DNA of 40,269 nucleotides from RGIG6353 sp045594565 (GCA_045594565.1 JAZNYT010000092.1:1-40269); one strand, 5' to 3'. Positions 1 to 7,788 are shown, numbered from the stretch's first letter. A program made the numbers and translations. Notes: generated from the letters alone by a model not told the origin.

Positions 1-20
1 ACATGGCTACGATCCGACTT
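1..20 (+). other. Sequencing adapter remnant (MGI/BGI), not phage DNA
   Basis: These 20 bases are identical to the last 20 bases of the adapter segment at 40148-40167, which I recognise as the reverse complement of the MGI/BGI DNBSEQ reverse adapter. The phage sequence therefore begins at about base 21. The 83 bases from 21 to 103 hold no complete gene. The reading frame of the first gene is open to the left edge but has no ATG, GTG or TTG before 104. Another frame ends with TAA at 48-50 and could be the tail of a cut upstream gene. Confidence 0.93.
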
Positions 21-103
21 CGCGACAATTCACAAATTTTACGCGCATAAGGTTTTTTGGAAAGCAGCAGCGCGAAAAAATAAACGAAAGAGGCGAAAAA
101 ACC

Positions 104-688
104 GTGGAAATAAAGGAATTAGAGGTGAAAACCCTCAAGCCCTACGAAAAAAACCCACGTCACAATGAAAACGCGGTAGCAGCCGTTGCCGAGAGCATTA
201 AAAAGTACGGATTCAAACAGCCTATTGTAATCGACAAAGATAACGTGGTTGTTTGCGGCCACACGAGGCTCAAGGCGGCAGAGAGGCTCGGACTTAAACA
301 AGTACCATGCGTCAGGGCAGATACGCTCACAGAGCAGCAGATACGCGCCTACAGGCTCGCAGACAATAAGGTAGCAGAGCTTTCGGGCTGGGACTACGAA
401 TTGCTTGAAATCGAAATGGCGCAGCTGGATATTGATACTGAGCTTTTCGAGTTTGCGGGCTACGGTGATGAGGGCTACGACTTCATTACCGACTTAGTAG
501 AAGAGGGATTTGTAAGCGGAAAGACAGCTTTGGAGAGCACTACTTTCTCTATGTCCCTGACATTCCCAGTAGAATTTCAGGAGCAGATACTCGACTACTT
601 AGGAGAAAAAGGCAAAGAAGAAATCACCGAGCACCTTATTGAGATAGCTCGAAAGAAGATGGAGGGCGGAGCAAATGAAAATTGTTGA
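104..688 (+). CDS. ParB/sulfiredoxin-fold nuclease-like domain protein, copy 1
   Basis: 194-aa protein with a ParB N-terminal-like domain in residues 1-75: an NPR box at 17-19, the strand PIVIDKD at 40-46 and the nucleotide-site motif CGHTR at 51-55. Beyond about residue 75 there is an acidic helical region (LTEQQIRAYRLADNK, then EL.GWDYELL) typical of phage ParB proteins that are often fused to, or next to, DNA methyltransferases. No methyltransferase is present here. The GTG start at 104 is chosen because it aligns exactly with the ATG of the next, paralogous gene and has AGAGGCG upstream; the frame is open to the left edge. Its stop overlaps the next gene, so the two are translationally coupled. 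The role is probably DNA binding or guiding a modification enzyme; this is inference. Confidence 0.8.
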   Translation: MEIKELEVKTLKPYEKNPRHNENAVAAVAESIKKYGFKQPIVIDKDNVVVCGHTRLKAAERLGLKQVPCVRADTLTEQQIRAYRLADNKVAELSGWDYELLEIEMAQLDIDTELFEFAGYGDEGYDFITDLVEEGFVSGKTALESTTFSMSLTFPVEFQEQILDYLGEKGKEEITEHLIEIARKKMEGGANENC

Positions 689-1226
689 AAAAGAGGTTAA
701 AAGCCTCAAGCCCTACGAGAACAACCCTCGAATCAATGATGAAGCAGCCGATTTTGTAGCGAAGAGCATTAAAGACTTCGGCTTTTTGCAGCCTATTGTA
801 ATCGACAAAGACGATATTATTGTTTGCGGTCACACCCGATGGAAAGCAGCGAGAAAGCTTGGCCTCAAGACCGTTCCCTGCGTCCTTGCAGACGACTTAA
901 CCGAGGAACAGATAAACGAGTACAGGATACTCGACAACAAGACAGGAGAGCTCTCATATTGGGACTACGACCTCCTCAACGAAGAAATGGAGGAGATAGA
1001 GTTCGACATGAGCGCCTTCGGTTTTTCCGACTTCGAGCTCGGCAAAGACCATGTTACCGAAATGGTTAAAGAACACTTGGAGCAGCAGGGAATCGAAACA
1101 GCGAAACAATACTTTGAAATCAAACTTGATTTTCCCAACACGGAGAAAGAGCTCATAACTGACTACCTTAGAAAGCATAAAAAAGATGAGTTTGTCAGTT
1201 ATATTATGACGGAGGCGGTGAAATAA
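675..1226 (+). CDS. ParB/sulfiredoxin-fold nuclease-like domain protein, copy 2
   Basis: 183-aa paralogue of the preceding protein. Residues 1-75 align without gaps, with the NPR box at 17-19, PIVIDKD at 40-46 and CGHTR at 51-55. The following LTEEQI...YR..DNK segment is also shared, while the C-terminal third is diverged. The start codon lies inside the end of copy 1 and has a strong GGAGGGCGGAG site. The radical SAM gene starts one base after its stop codon. This is a tandem duplication with divergent tails, suggesting either a heterodimer or two specificities. Phage ParB-fold proteins near terminases can bind CTP, cut DNA, or accompany DNA modification enzymes. Which applies here cannot be told from sequence. 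Confidence 0.8.
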   Translation: MKIVEKEVKSLKPYENNPRINDEAADFVAKSIKDFGFLQPIVIDKDDIIVCGHTRWKAARKLGLKTVPCVLADDLTEEQINEYRILDNKTGELSYWDYDLLNEEMEEIEFDMSAFGFSDFELGKDHVTEMVKEHLEQQGIETAKQYFEIKLDFPNTEKELITDYLRKHKKDEFVSYIMTEAVK

Positions 1227-1227
1227 G

Positions 1228-2247
1228 ATGGGATATTGCGGAAGCCAAATAGTTTTATGTGACAACCCTATTCACTTCGATACTTACAGCGGCTGTTCTC
1301 ACGCCTGTAAATACTGTTTCGCCCAGCGAAACGGCTCTATAAGCGAGATTACAAAAAACAGCACCGTAAGAGCGTTGGACAACCTTATCCACAGCAAAGA
1401 CCATAAAGACGTAAACTGGTGTGACTGGGATTTGCCTGTTCATATCGGAGGAATGAGTGACCCATTCCAGCCGATAGAAAAGAAACACAGGCTAACATAC
1501 GAGTGCTTGAAGCTTTTAGCGGAGTCGAAATATCCTTGCATTATTTCGACAAAAGGAAAGCTCGTAGCAGAGCCCGAATACCTCGAGCTTTTAGACCAGT
1601 GCAACGTCGTATTGCAGATTAGCATGGCCTGCAGCAAGTACGACGCTATGGAGCTGGGCTGCCCTACTTTCGAGGAACGTTTGGAGATGGTAAGAAAGTG
1701 CGCGCCACACGTTAAACGCCTTATTATAAGGGTTCAACCTTATTTGCCTCAGGTTTTTGAGGACGTTAAAGCTAACATTCCGAGATTTGCAGAGGCGGGC
1801 GCAGCGGGCATAACCATTGAGGGCATGAAGTTCATCAAGAATAGCAAAGGCCTCGTAAAAATCGGAGCTGATTTTTGCTTCCCGAAAGAGCAGCTCCGCA
1901 GAGATTTTGAAGTGTTCAGGGATATTTGCCACGAAAACGGAATTGCTTTCTATTGCGCGGAGAACAGGCTCAGAGCTATGGGCGACAGTATGAACTGCTG
2001 CGGCTCGGACGGCTTAGAGGGCTTTAAGGGAAATACTTTCAACCTTTGCCACCTGCTTAACGGCGATAAGGTTGAGCCCACGGAGCGCATGAAAGAAGTA
2101 GGAACAGCTAACTGCTTCGGAACGTTAGACCAAACACAGAGCGGGCATATCGCTATTAACGGTCTTTCCTTTGCTGACGCGATGATGAGGGAGTACGACC
2201 TCAAACGCAACCAGTACAACAAGATTTTCGGCTTATGCGGAAAATAA
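1228..2247 (+). CDS. Radical SAM protein, spore-photoproduct-lyase-like (COG1533 type)
   Basis: 339-aa radical SAM enzyme. The [4Fe-4S] cysteines are seen in GCSHACKYC (Cys23, Cys27, Cys30). They are followed by a GGMSDPFQPIE-like segment and then IISTKGK, a pattern typical of the SplB/DNA-repair-photolyase-like superfamily. Further cysteines cluster in the C-terminal third (NCCGSDG, NLCHLL, ANCFG, GLCGK), so extra metal binding or a catalytic Cys is possible. It follows ParB copy 2 by one base and lies upstream of the terminase genes, so it is probably co-expressed with packaging. Known relatives repair or modify nucleic-acid bases or act on peptides. A DNA-base modifying role with the ParB pair is an inference. 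No thymidine-hypermodification kinase or glycosyltransferase was seen nearby. Confidence 0.82.
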   Translation: MGYCGSQIVLCDNPIHFDTYSGCSHACKYCFAQRNGSISEITKNSTVRALDNLIHSKDHKDVNWCDWDLPVHIGGMSDPFQPIEKKHRLTYECLKLLAESKYPCIISTKGKLVAEPEYLELLDQCNVVLQISMACSKYDAMELGCPTFEERLEMVRKCAPHVKRLIIRVQPYLPQVFEDVKANIPRFAEAGAAGITIEGMKFIKNSKGLVKIGADFCFPKEQLRRDFEVFRDICHENGIAFYCAENRLRAMGDSMNCCGSDGLEGFKGNTFNLCHLLNGDKVEPTERMKEVGTANCFGTLDQTQSGHIAINGLSFADAMMREYDLKRNQYNKIFGLCGK

Positions 2248-2320
2248 TTCTACGTAGTTAAAAATAATTTTACGTAATTTCGCATAGTGAAAAATAATTT
2301 TCTATAGTGAAAAATAATTT
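2241..2320. repeat. Phased AT-rich direct repeats upstream of terS
   Basis: AAAATAATT(T/C) occurs at 2241-2250, 2261-2270, 2291-2300 and 2311-2320, with start-to-start steps of 20, 30 and 20 bases, close to whole helical turns. Short palindromes (CTACGTAG at 2250-2257, TACGTA at 2271-2276, CTATAG at 2302-2307) sit between copies. The first copy overlaps the end of the radical SAM gene. The 2321-2388 stretch leads to terS. Possible roles are a packaging (cos/pac) recognition site for TerS or an operator/late promoter region. Confidence 0.6.
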
Positions 2321-2388
2321 TTTCCGTTTGAACCGAAGAGAGCGGAGGTAAAGCTCTTTTTCTGAAAAAACAAAAGGCGGTGTAAAAC

Positions 2389-2736
2389 ATGGCGGGGAAC
2401 AACGCTATTAACCTAAACGAGAAAGCTAAAGAGCTGCTCGAACTGGCGCAGCAAGCGGGAGTTGAACAAAACTTTTTCTTTGTTTCAACTTTCAAACGCT
2501 ATCAGGTTCAGCTGAGCATATTGACGCAGCTCGAAGCGGAGATAAAAAAAGCGGGAGTATTAGTAACAAAACAGTACGTCAAAGGGCGCGAGAACGTTTA
2601 TACGCACCCAGCTATTACCGACTATAACCGTACAGCTACTTCGGCAAATCAGACGGTACAGACCTTACTGAAAATCATTACTACGCTGGCAGACCATTCT
2701 ATTGGCGACAGTATTCCCGACAACGAAGAATTGTAA
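2389..2736 (+). CDS. terS: Terminase small subunit, P27 family
   Basis: 115-aa protein with the P27-type small terminase pattern: a helical body, then KAGVLVTKQYVKGRENVYTHPAITDYNRTATSANQTV before a C-terminal helix. Small terminase recognises phage DNA and hands it to the large subunit for packaging into the prohead. The ATG at 2389 has AAGGCGG upstream and TerL follows after 15 bases, which supports the call. The length is short for the family, which usually runs to about 110-170 residues, but the conserved core appears intact. The phased repeats at 2241-2320 just upstream are the natural candidate binding site, which is inference. Confidence 0.82.
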   Translation: MAGNNAINLNEKAKELLELAQQAGVEQNFFFVSTFKRYQVQLSILTQLEAEIKKAGVLVTKQYVKGRENVYTHPAITDYNRTATSANQTVQTLLKIITTLADHSIGDSIPDNEEL

Positions 2737-2751
2737 AAGGGTTGTTGTCTT

Positions 2752-4389
2752 ATGACAAAGATACCAAACGAAGTGCAGGAGTATATTGACCTCATTGAAA
2801 GCGGCAAAATACAAGCTTGCATTGAACAAAGGCTGGGAATAGCGCTTGTTAAAAAGATATTCGAGGAGGAAGAGCTCGTTGTAGCATACGACAAAATAGA
2901 ACGCTACATGAGCTATCAGCAGTATTTTCCGTTTACCTTATTTCCGTGGGAAAGATACTGTTTCGTTCTGCACAACTGTGTATTCAGGACAGACGGAGCG
3001 CCGCGCTTCCCTGATTTGTTTATCCTGATGGGAAGAGGCGGAGGTAAGAACGGATTTCTGAGCTTTGAGGGATTCTGTCAAATAACAGATATTAACGGAA
3101 TACAATATTACGATATTGATATATGCGCCACCTCAGAGGAACAGGCGAAAACCAGCTTTGACGAAATTATAGGAGTTCTTGAAAACCCGAAGTGGACTAA
3201 GAAACTCAAAAAACATTTCAGCTGGAACAAAACTGAAATTACCAACTTGCGAACAAAGAGCAAAATCAAATATCGCACCAACAATGCGAAAGGCAAAGAC
3301 GGACTCCGTTCAGGGTCTGTCTTTTTTGATGAAGTACATGCATACGAAAACTGGGAGAATATTAACGTATTTACAACAGGCTTAGGTAAGAAGCTCCACC
3401 CGCGGCGCACCTACGTTACCACTAACGGAGATGTAAGGGACGGCGTACTCGACCAGCTTATAGATAAAGCCGAAAGGATACTCAAGGGAGAAATCGAGGA
3501 CAACGGCTTTTTGCCGTTCATTTGCAAGCTCGATATAATGGAGGACGTTGACAGTCCCGAGCTTTGGGAGAAAGCTAACCCGTCTTTACCTTATCTTCCC
3601 ACGTTAAGGGAGGAGATTACGAAAGAGTATTGGGACTACAAGCTCGACCCTATTATTAACAGCGCTTTTATGACAAAGCGTATGAATATTCCGCAAGGCC
3701 GCAAGGATTTGGAGGTTACAAGCTGGGAAAACATCTTAAAAACCAACAAAGAAGTGCCTGATTTACGCGGAAAAAGCTGTGTTTGCGGCATAGACTTCAC
3801 CAAAACAACCGACTTTTTGTCGGCTTTTTTGCTATTTAAGGACGGAGAAACGTACTACGGAATACATCATAGTTGGTTTTGCAACCGTTCAGCAGACAAA
3901 GGGCGTATTAAATTTCCGTTAGAAAACGCCGTAAAAATGGGGCTTTTAACTATTGTTGACGATGTTGAGGTACACCCGAAGCTCGTTTCCGACTGGATTT
4001 ACGAGCAGCGGAAGACATACGACATTGAAAAAATAGCAATAGATAACTACCGTTACGCCCTTTTAACAAGGGAGCTCAGGGATATAGGATACGAGGCAAA
4101 GGATAAGCAGGTCAAGCTCGTAAGACCCTCGGATATTATGCTGGCGCAGCCTAAGATACACAGTCTTTTCGCTGGAGGTAGGATAATTTGGGGCGACGAC
4201 CCTCTAATGCGTTGGTACACCAACAACACAAAGCTCGAGCCCGCACCTAACAACAACTACAAGTACGGGAAAGTCGAGGGTAAGAGCCGCAAAACAGATG
4301 GTTTTATGGCTTTTGTAGCTGCTATGACCATCGAAGATGAGATTATTGACCGCAGCGGAATAGCTTTCCTTGAGCCTATTATTTTCTAA
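2752..4389 (+). CDS. terL: Terminase large subunit
   Basis: 545-aa packaging motor and nuclease. Walker A is GRGGGKNG at residues 94-101 and Walker B is SVFFDEVH at 189-196 with catalytic Glu. A CATSEEQAKTSFD segment between them is typical of the Terminase_1 family. The C-terminal RNase H-like nuclease begins at GIDF, around residue 347, with an Asp metal ligand, and further acidic residues follow near the end. It translocates DNA into the prohead through the portal and cuts the concatemer. The length is normal. It follows terS directly. Downstream, instead of the usual portal, lies a 6-kb block of putative host-recognition genes. Confidence 0.95.
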   Translation: MTKIPNEVQEYIDLIESGKIQACIEQRLGIALVKKIFEEEELVVAYDKIERYMSYQQYFPFTLFPWERYCFVLHNCVFRTDGAPRFPDLFILMGRGGGKNGFLSFEGFCQITDINGIQYYDIDICATSEEQAKTSFDEIIGVLENPKWTKKLKKHFSWNKTEITNLRTKSKIKYRTNNAKGKDGLRSGSVFFDEVHAYENWENINVFTTGLGKKLHPRRTYVTTNGDVRDGVLDQLIDKAERILKGEIEDNGFLPFICKLDIMEDVDSPELWEKANPSLPYLPTLREEITKEYWDYKLDPIINSAFMTKRMNIPQGRKDLEVTSWENILKTNKEVPDLRGKSCVCGIDFTKTTDFLSAFLLFKDGETYYGIHHSWFCNRSADKGRIKFPLENAVKMGLLTIVDDVEVHPKLVSDWIYEQRKTYDIEKIAIDNYRYALLTRELRDIGYEAKDKQVKLVRPSDIMLAQPKIHSLFAGGRIIWGDDPLMRWYTNNTKLEPAPNNNYKYGKVEGKSRKTDGFMAFVAAMTIEDEIIDRSGIAFLEPIIF

Positions 4390-4403
4390 GGAGGAGGGGG
4401 ATA

Positions 4404-4487
4404 ATGCATGTAATCAAAACAGCTGGCGCAGGAAAAAGAGCAGCAGCGAGGGGAAAATTGATTAAGGAGGTGGACGACAATGTATAG
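4404..4487 (+). CDS. Small basic peptide, 27 aa
   Basis: A short open frame encodes a basic peptide rich in Ala, Gly, Lys and Arg (contains GAGKRAAARGKLIKE). It has a very strong TAAGGAGGAGGGGG site just upstream, and its stop codon TAG lies inside the first codons of the next gene, whose own AAGGAGG site is within this ORF. This arrangement suggests translational coupling or a leader peptide that helps ribosomes reach the next gene. Its function is unknown. It may be only a translated leader. Confidence 0.5.
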   Translation: MHVIKTAGAGKRAAARGKLIKEVDDNV

Positions 4488-4782
4488 AGGAACGACTCCA
4501 ACTCACAACTTTACCATACCTTTTGAGTGTTCTTTACTTAAAGAGATTAGAGTTATCTACAAGCAGGGCGGCGAGGTTGTATTAGAAAAAAAGGTTTCCG
4601 ACTGCAGCCTCAAAGATTGCACTATCAGCGTTGATTTGACGCAGGAAGAAACGTTCCTTTTTGATTGCAAAAAAGATGTAACGATTCAGCTAAGGGCGTT
4701 AACCAAATTAGGGCAAGCTCTCGTTTCTAAGCCTAAAGTTATCGACGTAGGAGAGTGCTTAACGGAAGAGGTGTTGAAATGA
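4480..4782 (+). CDS. Conserved phage structural-region protein (YRGTTPTH type)
   Basis: 100-aa protein beginning MYRGTTPTHNF, a start I recognise from small proteins in the structural regions of Firmicutes phages. The alternating hydrophobic pattern suggests a beta-rich fold. No enzyme motif or signal peptide is seen. It has an AAGGAGG site, overlaps the previous 27-aa frame and shares ATGA with the next gene, so it belongs to a tightly coupled run. Its position next to domain proteins typical of tail fibres suggests a small virion component. The exact role is unknown. Confidence 0.65.
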   Translation: MYRGTTPTHNFTIPFECSLLKEIRVIYKQGGEVVLEKKVSDCSLKDCTISVDLTQEETFLFDCKKDVTIQLRALTKLGQALVSKPKVIDVGECLTEEVLK

Positions 4783-5027
4783 CCTTAGATGTTAAGTTCG
4801 AGGAAAACTCTCAAGTGTTCAATGTTGCTTTTGGAGAGATTTTCAAAGTCGGCGGAGGAGAAGCAGACTTAGACACCTATGACGGTGAATATGACGTAAC
4901 CCCGAAAACCGAAGCTCAGAAGCTCAAAACGGCGCAGAAAATAATGAGCGGTGATGTTACTGTATTCGCTATTCCTTATGCGGAAGTTACAAACACAGCA
5001 AACGGCAAGACCGTTACTATTGGTTAA
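4779..5027 (+). CDS. Small phage structural-region protein with GGKTVTI-type end
   Basis: 82-aa protein. The ATG at 4779 is preferred over an upstream GTG because it overlaps the preceding stop (ATGA) and has AGAGGTG at the right distance. The second half has YDGEYDVTPK, then IPYAEV and NGKTVTIG at the end. This ending is shared with the next gene (IPYVES...GGKTVTIA), so the two carry a related C-terminal module. The pattern is common in Firmicutes phage tail or baseplate accessory proteins. No enzymatic motif is seen. Confidence 0.65.
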   Translation: MTLDVKFEENSQVFNVAFGEIFKVGGGEADLDTYDGEYDVTPKTEAQKLKTAQKIMSGDVTVFAIPYAEVTNTANGKTVTIG

Positions 5028-5041
5028 GAGAGGTAAAAAAT

Positions 5042-5617
5042 ATGGCAATTAACAAAGTAGTTTACGGCGGAAACACCCTTATCGACCTCACTGGAGATAC
5101 TGTTACCGCCGAAAAAATCCTTAAAGGCTACAAGGCACACGCCGCGAGCGGCGAGGTGATTACTGGTGTTTGCGAATTTGACGTAAACTCTCAGGACGCA
5201 ACCGCAACCGAAGCTGAAATCCTTGTAGGCTCTACTGCTTACATTCGTGGTAACAAAATTACTGGTACTATGAAGAACAACGGCGCTGTCGCAGGTAAAA
5301 TCGCTACCAAAACAGGCGAATACGCAGTACCGCAGGGCTACCACGACGGCTCGGGTAAAGTCGGTATCGAAGCAACCGAACAGGCGAAAATCGTACCCGA
5401 AAATATCCGTGCTGGAATTACCATTCTCGGCGTAGAGGGTGAAATGAGCGGAACGGAGGACGCAAAACCTCAGGCAAAAGAAGTTACTCCGAGCACCGAA
5501 GCGCAGGTAGTTCTCCCTGATACTGGTTATAACTATCTGTCGCAGGTAACTATTAAAGCAATTCCCTATGTTGAAAGCGATAACGCCGCAGGCGGTAAAA
5601 CTGTAACTATTGCATAA
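5042..5617 (+). CDS. Tail-fibre-like modular protein (AINKVVYGGNTLIDLT type)
   Basis: 191-aa protein of a modular type common in Firmicutes phages. The N-terminal module (residues 1-45) has VVYGGNTLIDLTGDTV and GYKAHAASGEVITG. The middle module has TKTGEYAVPQGYHDGSGKV. The C-terminal module ends AIPYVES...GGKTVTIA. Such proteins are found with tail fibres and baseplates and are thought to be structural spacers or receptor-contact modules. The next short gene repeats the N-terminal module alone, and the previous gene shares the last module, so this locus appears to have grown by domain duplication. RBS GAGAGG precedes ATG 5042. Confidence 0.7.
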   Translation: MAINKVVYGGNTLIDLTGDTVTAEKILKGYKAHAASGEVITGVCEFDVNSQDATATEAEILVGSTAYIRGNKITGTMKNNGAVAGKIATKTGEYAVPQGYHDGSGKVGIEATEQAKIVPENIRAGITILGVEGEMSGTEDAKPQAKEVTPSTEAQVVLPDTGYNYLSQVTIKAIPYVESDNAAGGKTVTIA

Positions 5618-5629
5618 GGGGCTGATGAA

Positions 5630-5794
5630 ATGGCAATTAACAAAGTTGTTTATGGAACAACTGTCCTTGTTGACCTGTCGGAAGATACGGTCACAGCCGA
5701 AACCCTTTTAAAAGGCGAAACCGCCCACGATAAAGCGGGAAATGTTATCGAGGGAACTTACTACATTCCCGACGGCGACGAGGTGAGTTACTGA
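5630..5794 (+). CDS. Short paralogue of the preceding protein (N-terminal module only), 54 aa
   Basis: A 54-aa frame starts MAINKVVYGTTVLVDLSEDT and continues GETAHDKAGNVIEG, closely matching residues 1-45 of the preceding protein, then ends YYIPDGDEVSY. Only the first module is present, so it is either a functional single-domain protein or a remnant of a partial duplication. GGGGCTG-type spacing before ATG 5630 is weak but adequate. Its stop overlaps the ATG of the next gene (TGATG), which supports translation. Confidence 0.65.
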   Translation: MAINKVVYGTTVLVDLSEDTVTAETLLKGETAHDKAGNVIEGTYYIPDGDEVSY

Positions 5795-6804
5795 TGATTG
5801 TTCTTTCTGATAGTCAATATTACAGCGATATTGCAAACGCTATTCGTGCGAAGAATGGCGAAAGCACGCAGTACAAACCTTCCGAAATGGCTCTTGCTAT
5901 CAAGAGCCTTCAAGGTGGCGGCGGTATCCCTTGCACTCTTATCGTTAAAACAAGCGAAGGAGCGGTAGTAACGGCAACACTTGACGGCACTACTATTTCT
6001 GCAACGGCAGGAGCAGACGGAGTTGCAACTCTTGTTCTTGAAAAAGAGGGCGTGTGGACAGTTTCGGCAACACTTGACGGAGAAACAAAAAACACCGAAG
6101 TTCTTGTCGAACATAGCATTGAGGAGAGTTTAAGTTTCGTTGACCCGATACTTGAAAACAACACTTGGGAAACAATTTCCAAAGTTGCAAAAAAAGGCAA
6201 AGCCTCGGAATATTGGAATATCGGAGATACAAAAACTTTTATGTTCCAAACAAAGGTTTGCCACGCACAAATTATCGGTTTTGACCACGATGATGTTTCC
6301 GACCCTACAAGCTATGGCAGAGAAAAAGCAGGAATTACTTTTCAACTTGTTGAACTTCCTGCGGCAGAAATATATATGAATAGTTCGGGTAACGGCACAA
6401 ACTCTTATGTGGACTCGTCTTTGCACGGAACGCTTGTTAGTTATTTTAATAGCTATATTGACAGCGAAGCAAAAAGTTTCATTGTTACAGTTAATAAAGA
6501 TTACGAGCCTACATATTCCACGACAGCCGTTAGTGCGGAAAATTTGTTCTTGCTTTCCGAAGCTGAATATGCTGGGGCGAAATCTTTGGCGGCAAACATA
6601 ATTGGCACACAATATGCTTTTTGGGCGGCAGGAAACAGCCTAATTAAATACAAAGTAGGTACAGGGACAGTATATTCGCATTGGACACGAAGTAGGGGAG
6701 CAAAATCAACAAACAAATTTGTATATGTTAAGTCAGACGGCTCGTTTGCTTCTTATTCATCAAGTGCTTCAACAAACTGTTGTCCGTTTGCATTTTGTCT
6801 TTAA
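5794..6804 (+). CDS. Putative receptor-binding protein with DUF6273/C-type-lectin-like C-terminus, copy 1
   Basis: 336-aa protein. Residues 1-40 (SDSQYYSDIANAIRAKNG, YKPSEMALAI) are a phage-structural start module. Residues 45-115 look like an Ig-like beta domain with TATLDG repeats. From about residue 125 a DUF6273-like domain begins: YWNIGDTK, IIGFDHDDVSD, GREKAGITFQ, then TQYAFWAAGNS, HWTRSRG and a Ser/Tyr-rich end finishing CCPFAFCL. This resembles the C-type-lectin/sulfatase-modifying fold used by phages for host binding. A paralogue follows immediately. Diversity-generating retroelements use such folds, but no reverse transcriptase or template repeat is present. A role in adhesion is likely but inferred. 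Confidence 0.68.
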   Translation: MIVLSDSQYYSDIANAIRAKNGESTQYKPSEMALAIKSLQGGGGIPCTLIVKTSEGAVVTATLDGTTISATAGADGVATLVLEKEGVWTVSATLDGETKNTEVLVEHSIEESLSFVDPILENNTWETISKVAKKGKASEYWNIGDTKTFMFQTKVCHAQIIGFDHDDVSDPTSYGREKAGITFQLVELPAAEIYMNSSGNGTNSYVDSSLHGTLVSYFNSYIDSEAKSFIVTVNKDYEPTYSTTAVSAENLFLLSEAEYAGAKSLAANIIGTQYAFWAAGNSLIKYKVGTGTVYSHWTRSRGAKSTNKFVYVKSDGSFASYSSSASTNCCPFAFCL

Positions 6805-6816
6805 GGGGGTGGCAAT

Positions 6817-7776
6817 ATGATAATTAAAACAGACGATAAAAATTATTTCGATATTGCCGCCGCAATAAGAGAGAAGAACGGAACGGCTGAAACCTACAAA
6901 CCTTCCGAAATGGCTCTTGCTATTGCGAATATAGAAAGCGGCGGTATTAGTTGCACCTTGACTATTTCGACAGTTCCAAACGCAACTGTAACGGCTACTT
7001 TTGAAAACCAAACCGTAACAGCGATTGCAGATGTAAGCGGAGCGGCTGTGCTCGAACTTCCGAAAGAGGGCGTGTGGACGGTTACTGCAACCTACGAAGG
7101 CGAAACTACAACAAAGTTAGTTGATACAAGCTTTTCGGTTACAACGGAGTTGAGTTTTGCTGACCCCATTCTTGCGAACAATTCGTGGGAAGTTATTTCT
7201 GCCGTTGCAAGAGCGGGAAAAGCACAGAAATATTGGAATGTTGGAGATACAAAACCGATTACACTTGAATCGCTTACATATAATGCTCAGATTATGGATT
7301 TTGATGTGTACGATGTTTCCGACCCAGTTTCTTACGGCAGAGAAAAAGCAGGAATTGTTTTTCAATGTAAAGAAGTTGTTGACCTTACATATAGTTCTGC
7401 GAGTGCTCAAGTTAACATCAACCGTTGGGTAGAAGAAGGAGCAGAATGCAAAGAACTTATTCCTATGATAAAGTATCCGAAACTTGCTTCGTATAATGCA
7501 ACAACTCCGACCATTTATGAAGCAAAAGGTATAAGCCCTTCGGAGCAGGAAGTTTTTGGAACAACCACGAAAGAAAATATCGCTGTCGGCACACAATATG
7601 CTTTTTATGCCGCAGGAAACAGTAAAGTTAAAGCCAACTTAAGTGGAACAAAAAGAAACTGGTGGACACGCTCGGCAGACAAATCCTATTCGACCAGATA
7701 TGTTTATGTCAACACAAGCGGAGCGGTTGCTTCGGGTTCGAGTAGCTATTACAGTTCGCCCGTATTTTGTATTTAA
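6817..7776 (+). CDS. Putative receptor-binding protein with DUF6273/C-type-lectin-like C-terminus, copy 2
   Basis: 319-aa paralogue of the preceding protein with the same order: start module (YFDIAAAIREKNG, YKPSEMALAI), an Ig-like region, then YWNVGDTK, IMDFDVYDVSD, GREKAGIVFQ, TQYAFYAAGNS, WWTRSAD, and a Ser/Tyr-rich end SSYYSSPVFCI. The conserved frame and differing tips suggest two binding specificities made by duplication. A strong AAGGGGGTGG site precedes ATG 6817. The two genes are 12 bases apart. A lectin-like host-recognition role is inferred from fold resemblance and location, not shown. Confidence 0.68.
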   Translation: MIIKTDDKNYFDIAAAIREKNGTAETYKPSEMALAIANIESGGISCTLTISTVPNATVTATFENQTVTAIADVSGAAVLELPKEGVWTVTATYEGETTTKLVDTSFSVTTELSFADPILANNSWEVISAVARAGKAQKYWNVGDTKPITLESLTYNAQIMDFDVYDVSDPVSYGREKAGIVFQCKEVVDLTYSSASAQVNINRWVEEGAECKELIPMIKYPKLASYNATTPTIYEAKGISPSEQEVFGTTTKENIAVGTQYAFYAAGNSKVKANLSGTKRNWWTRSADKSYSTRYVYVNTSGAVASGSSSYYSSPVFCI

Positions 7777-7788
7777 GGGGGTAGGAAA

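Noticed and set aside
5794..7776. Diversity-generating retroelement
   Set aside because: The two lectin-like genes are possible targets, but no reverse transcriptase, template repeat or GC-only homing site was found in the window.
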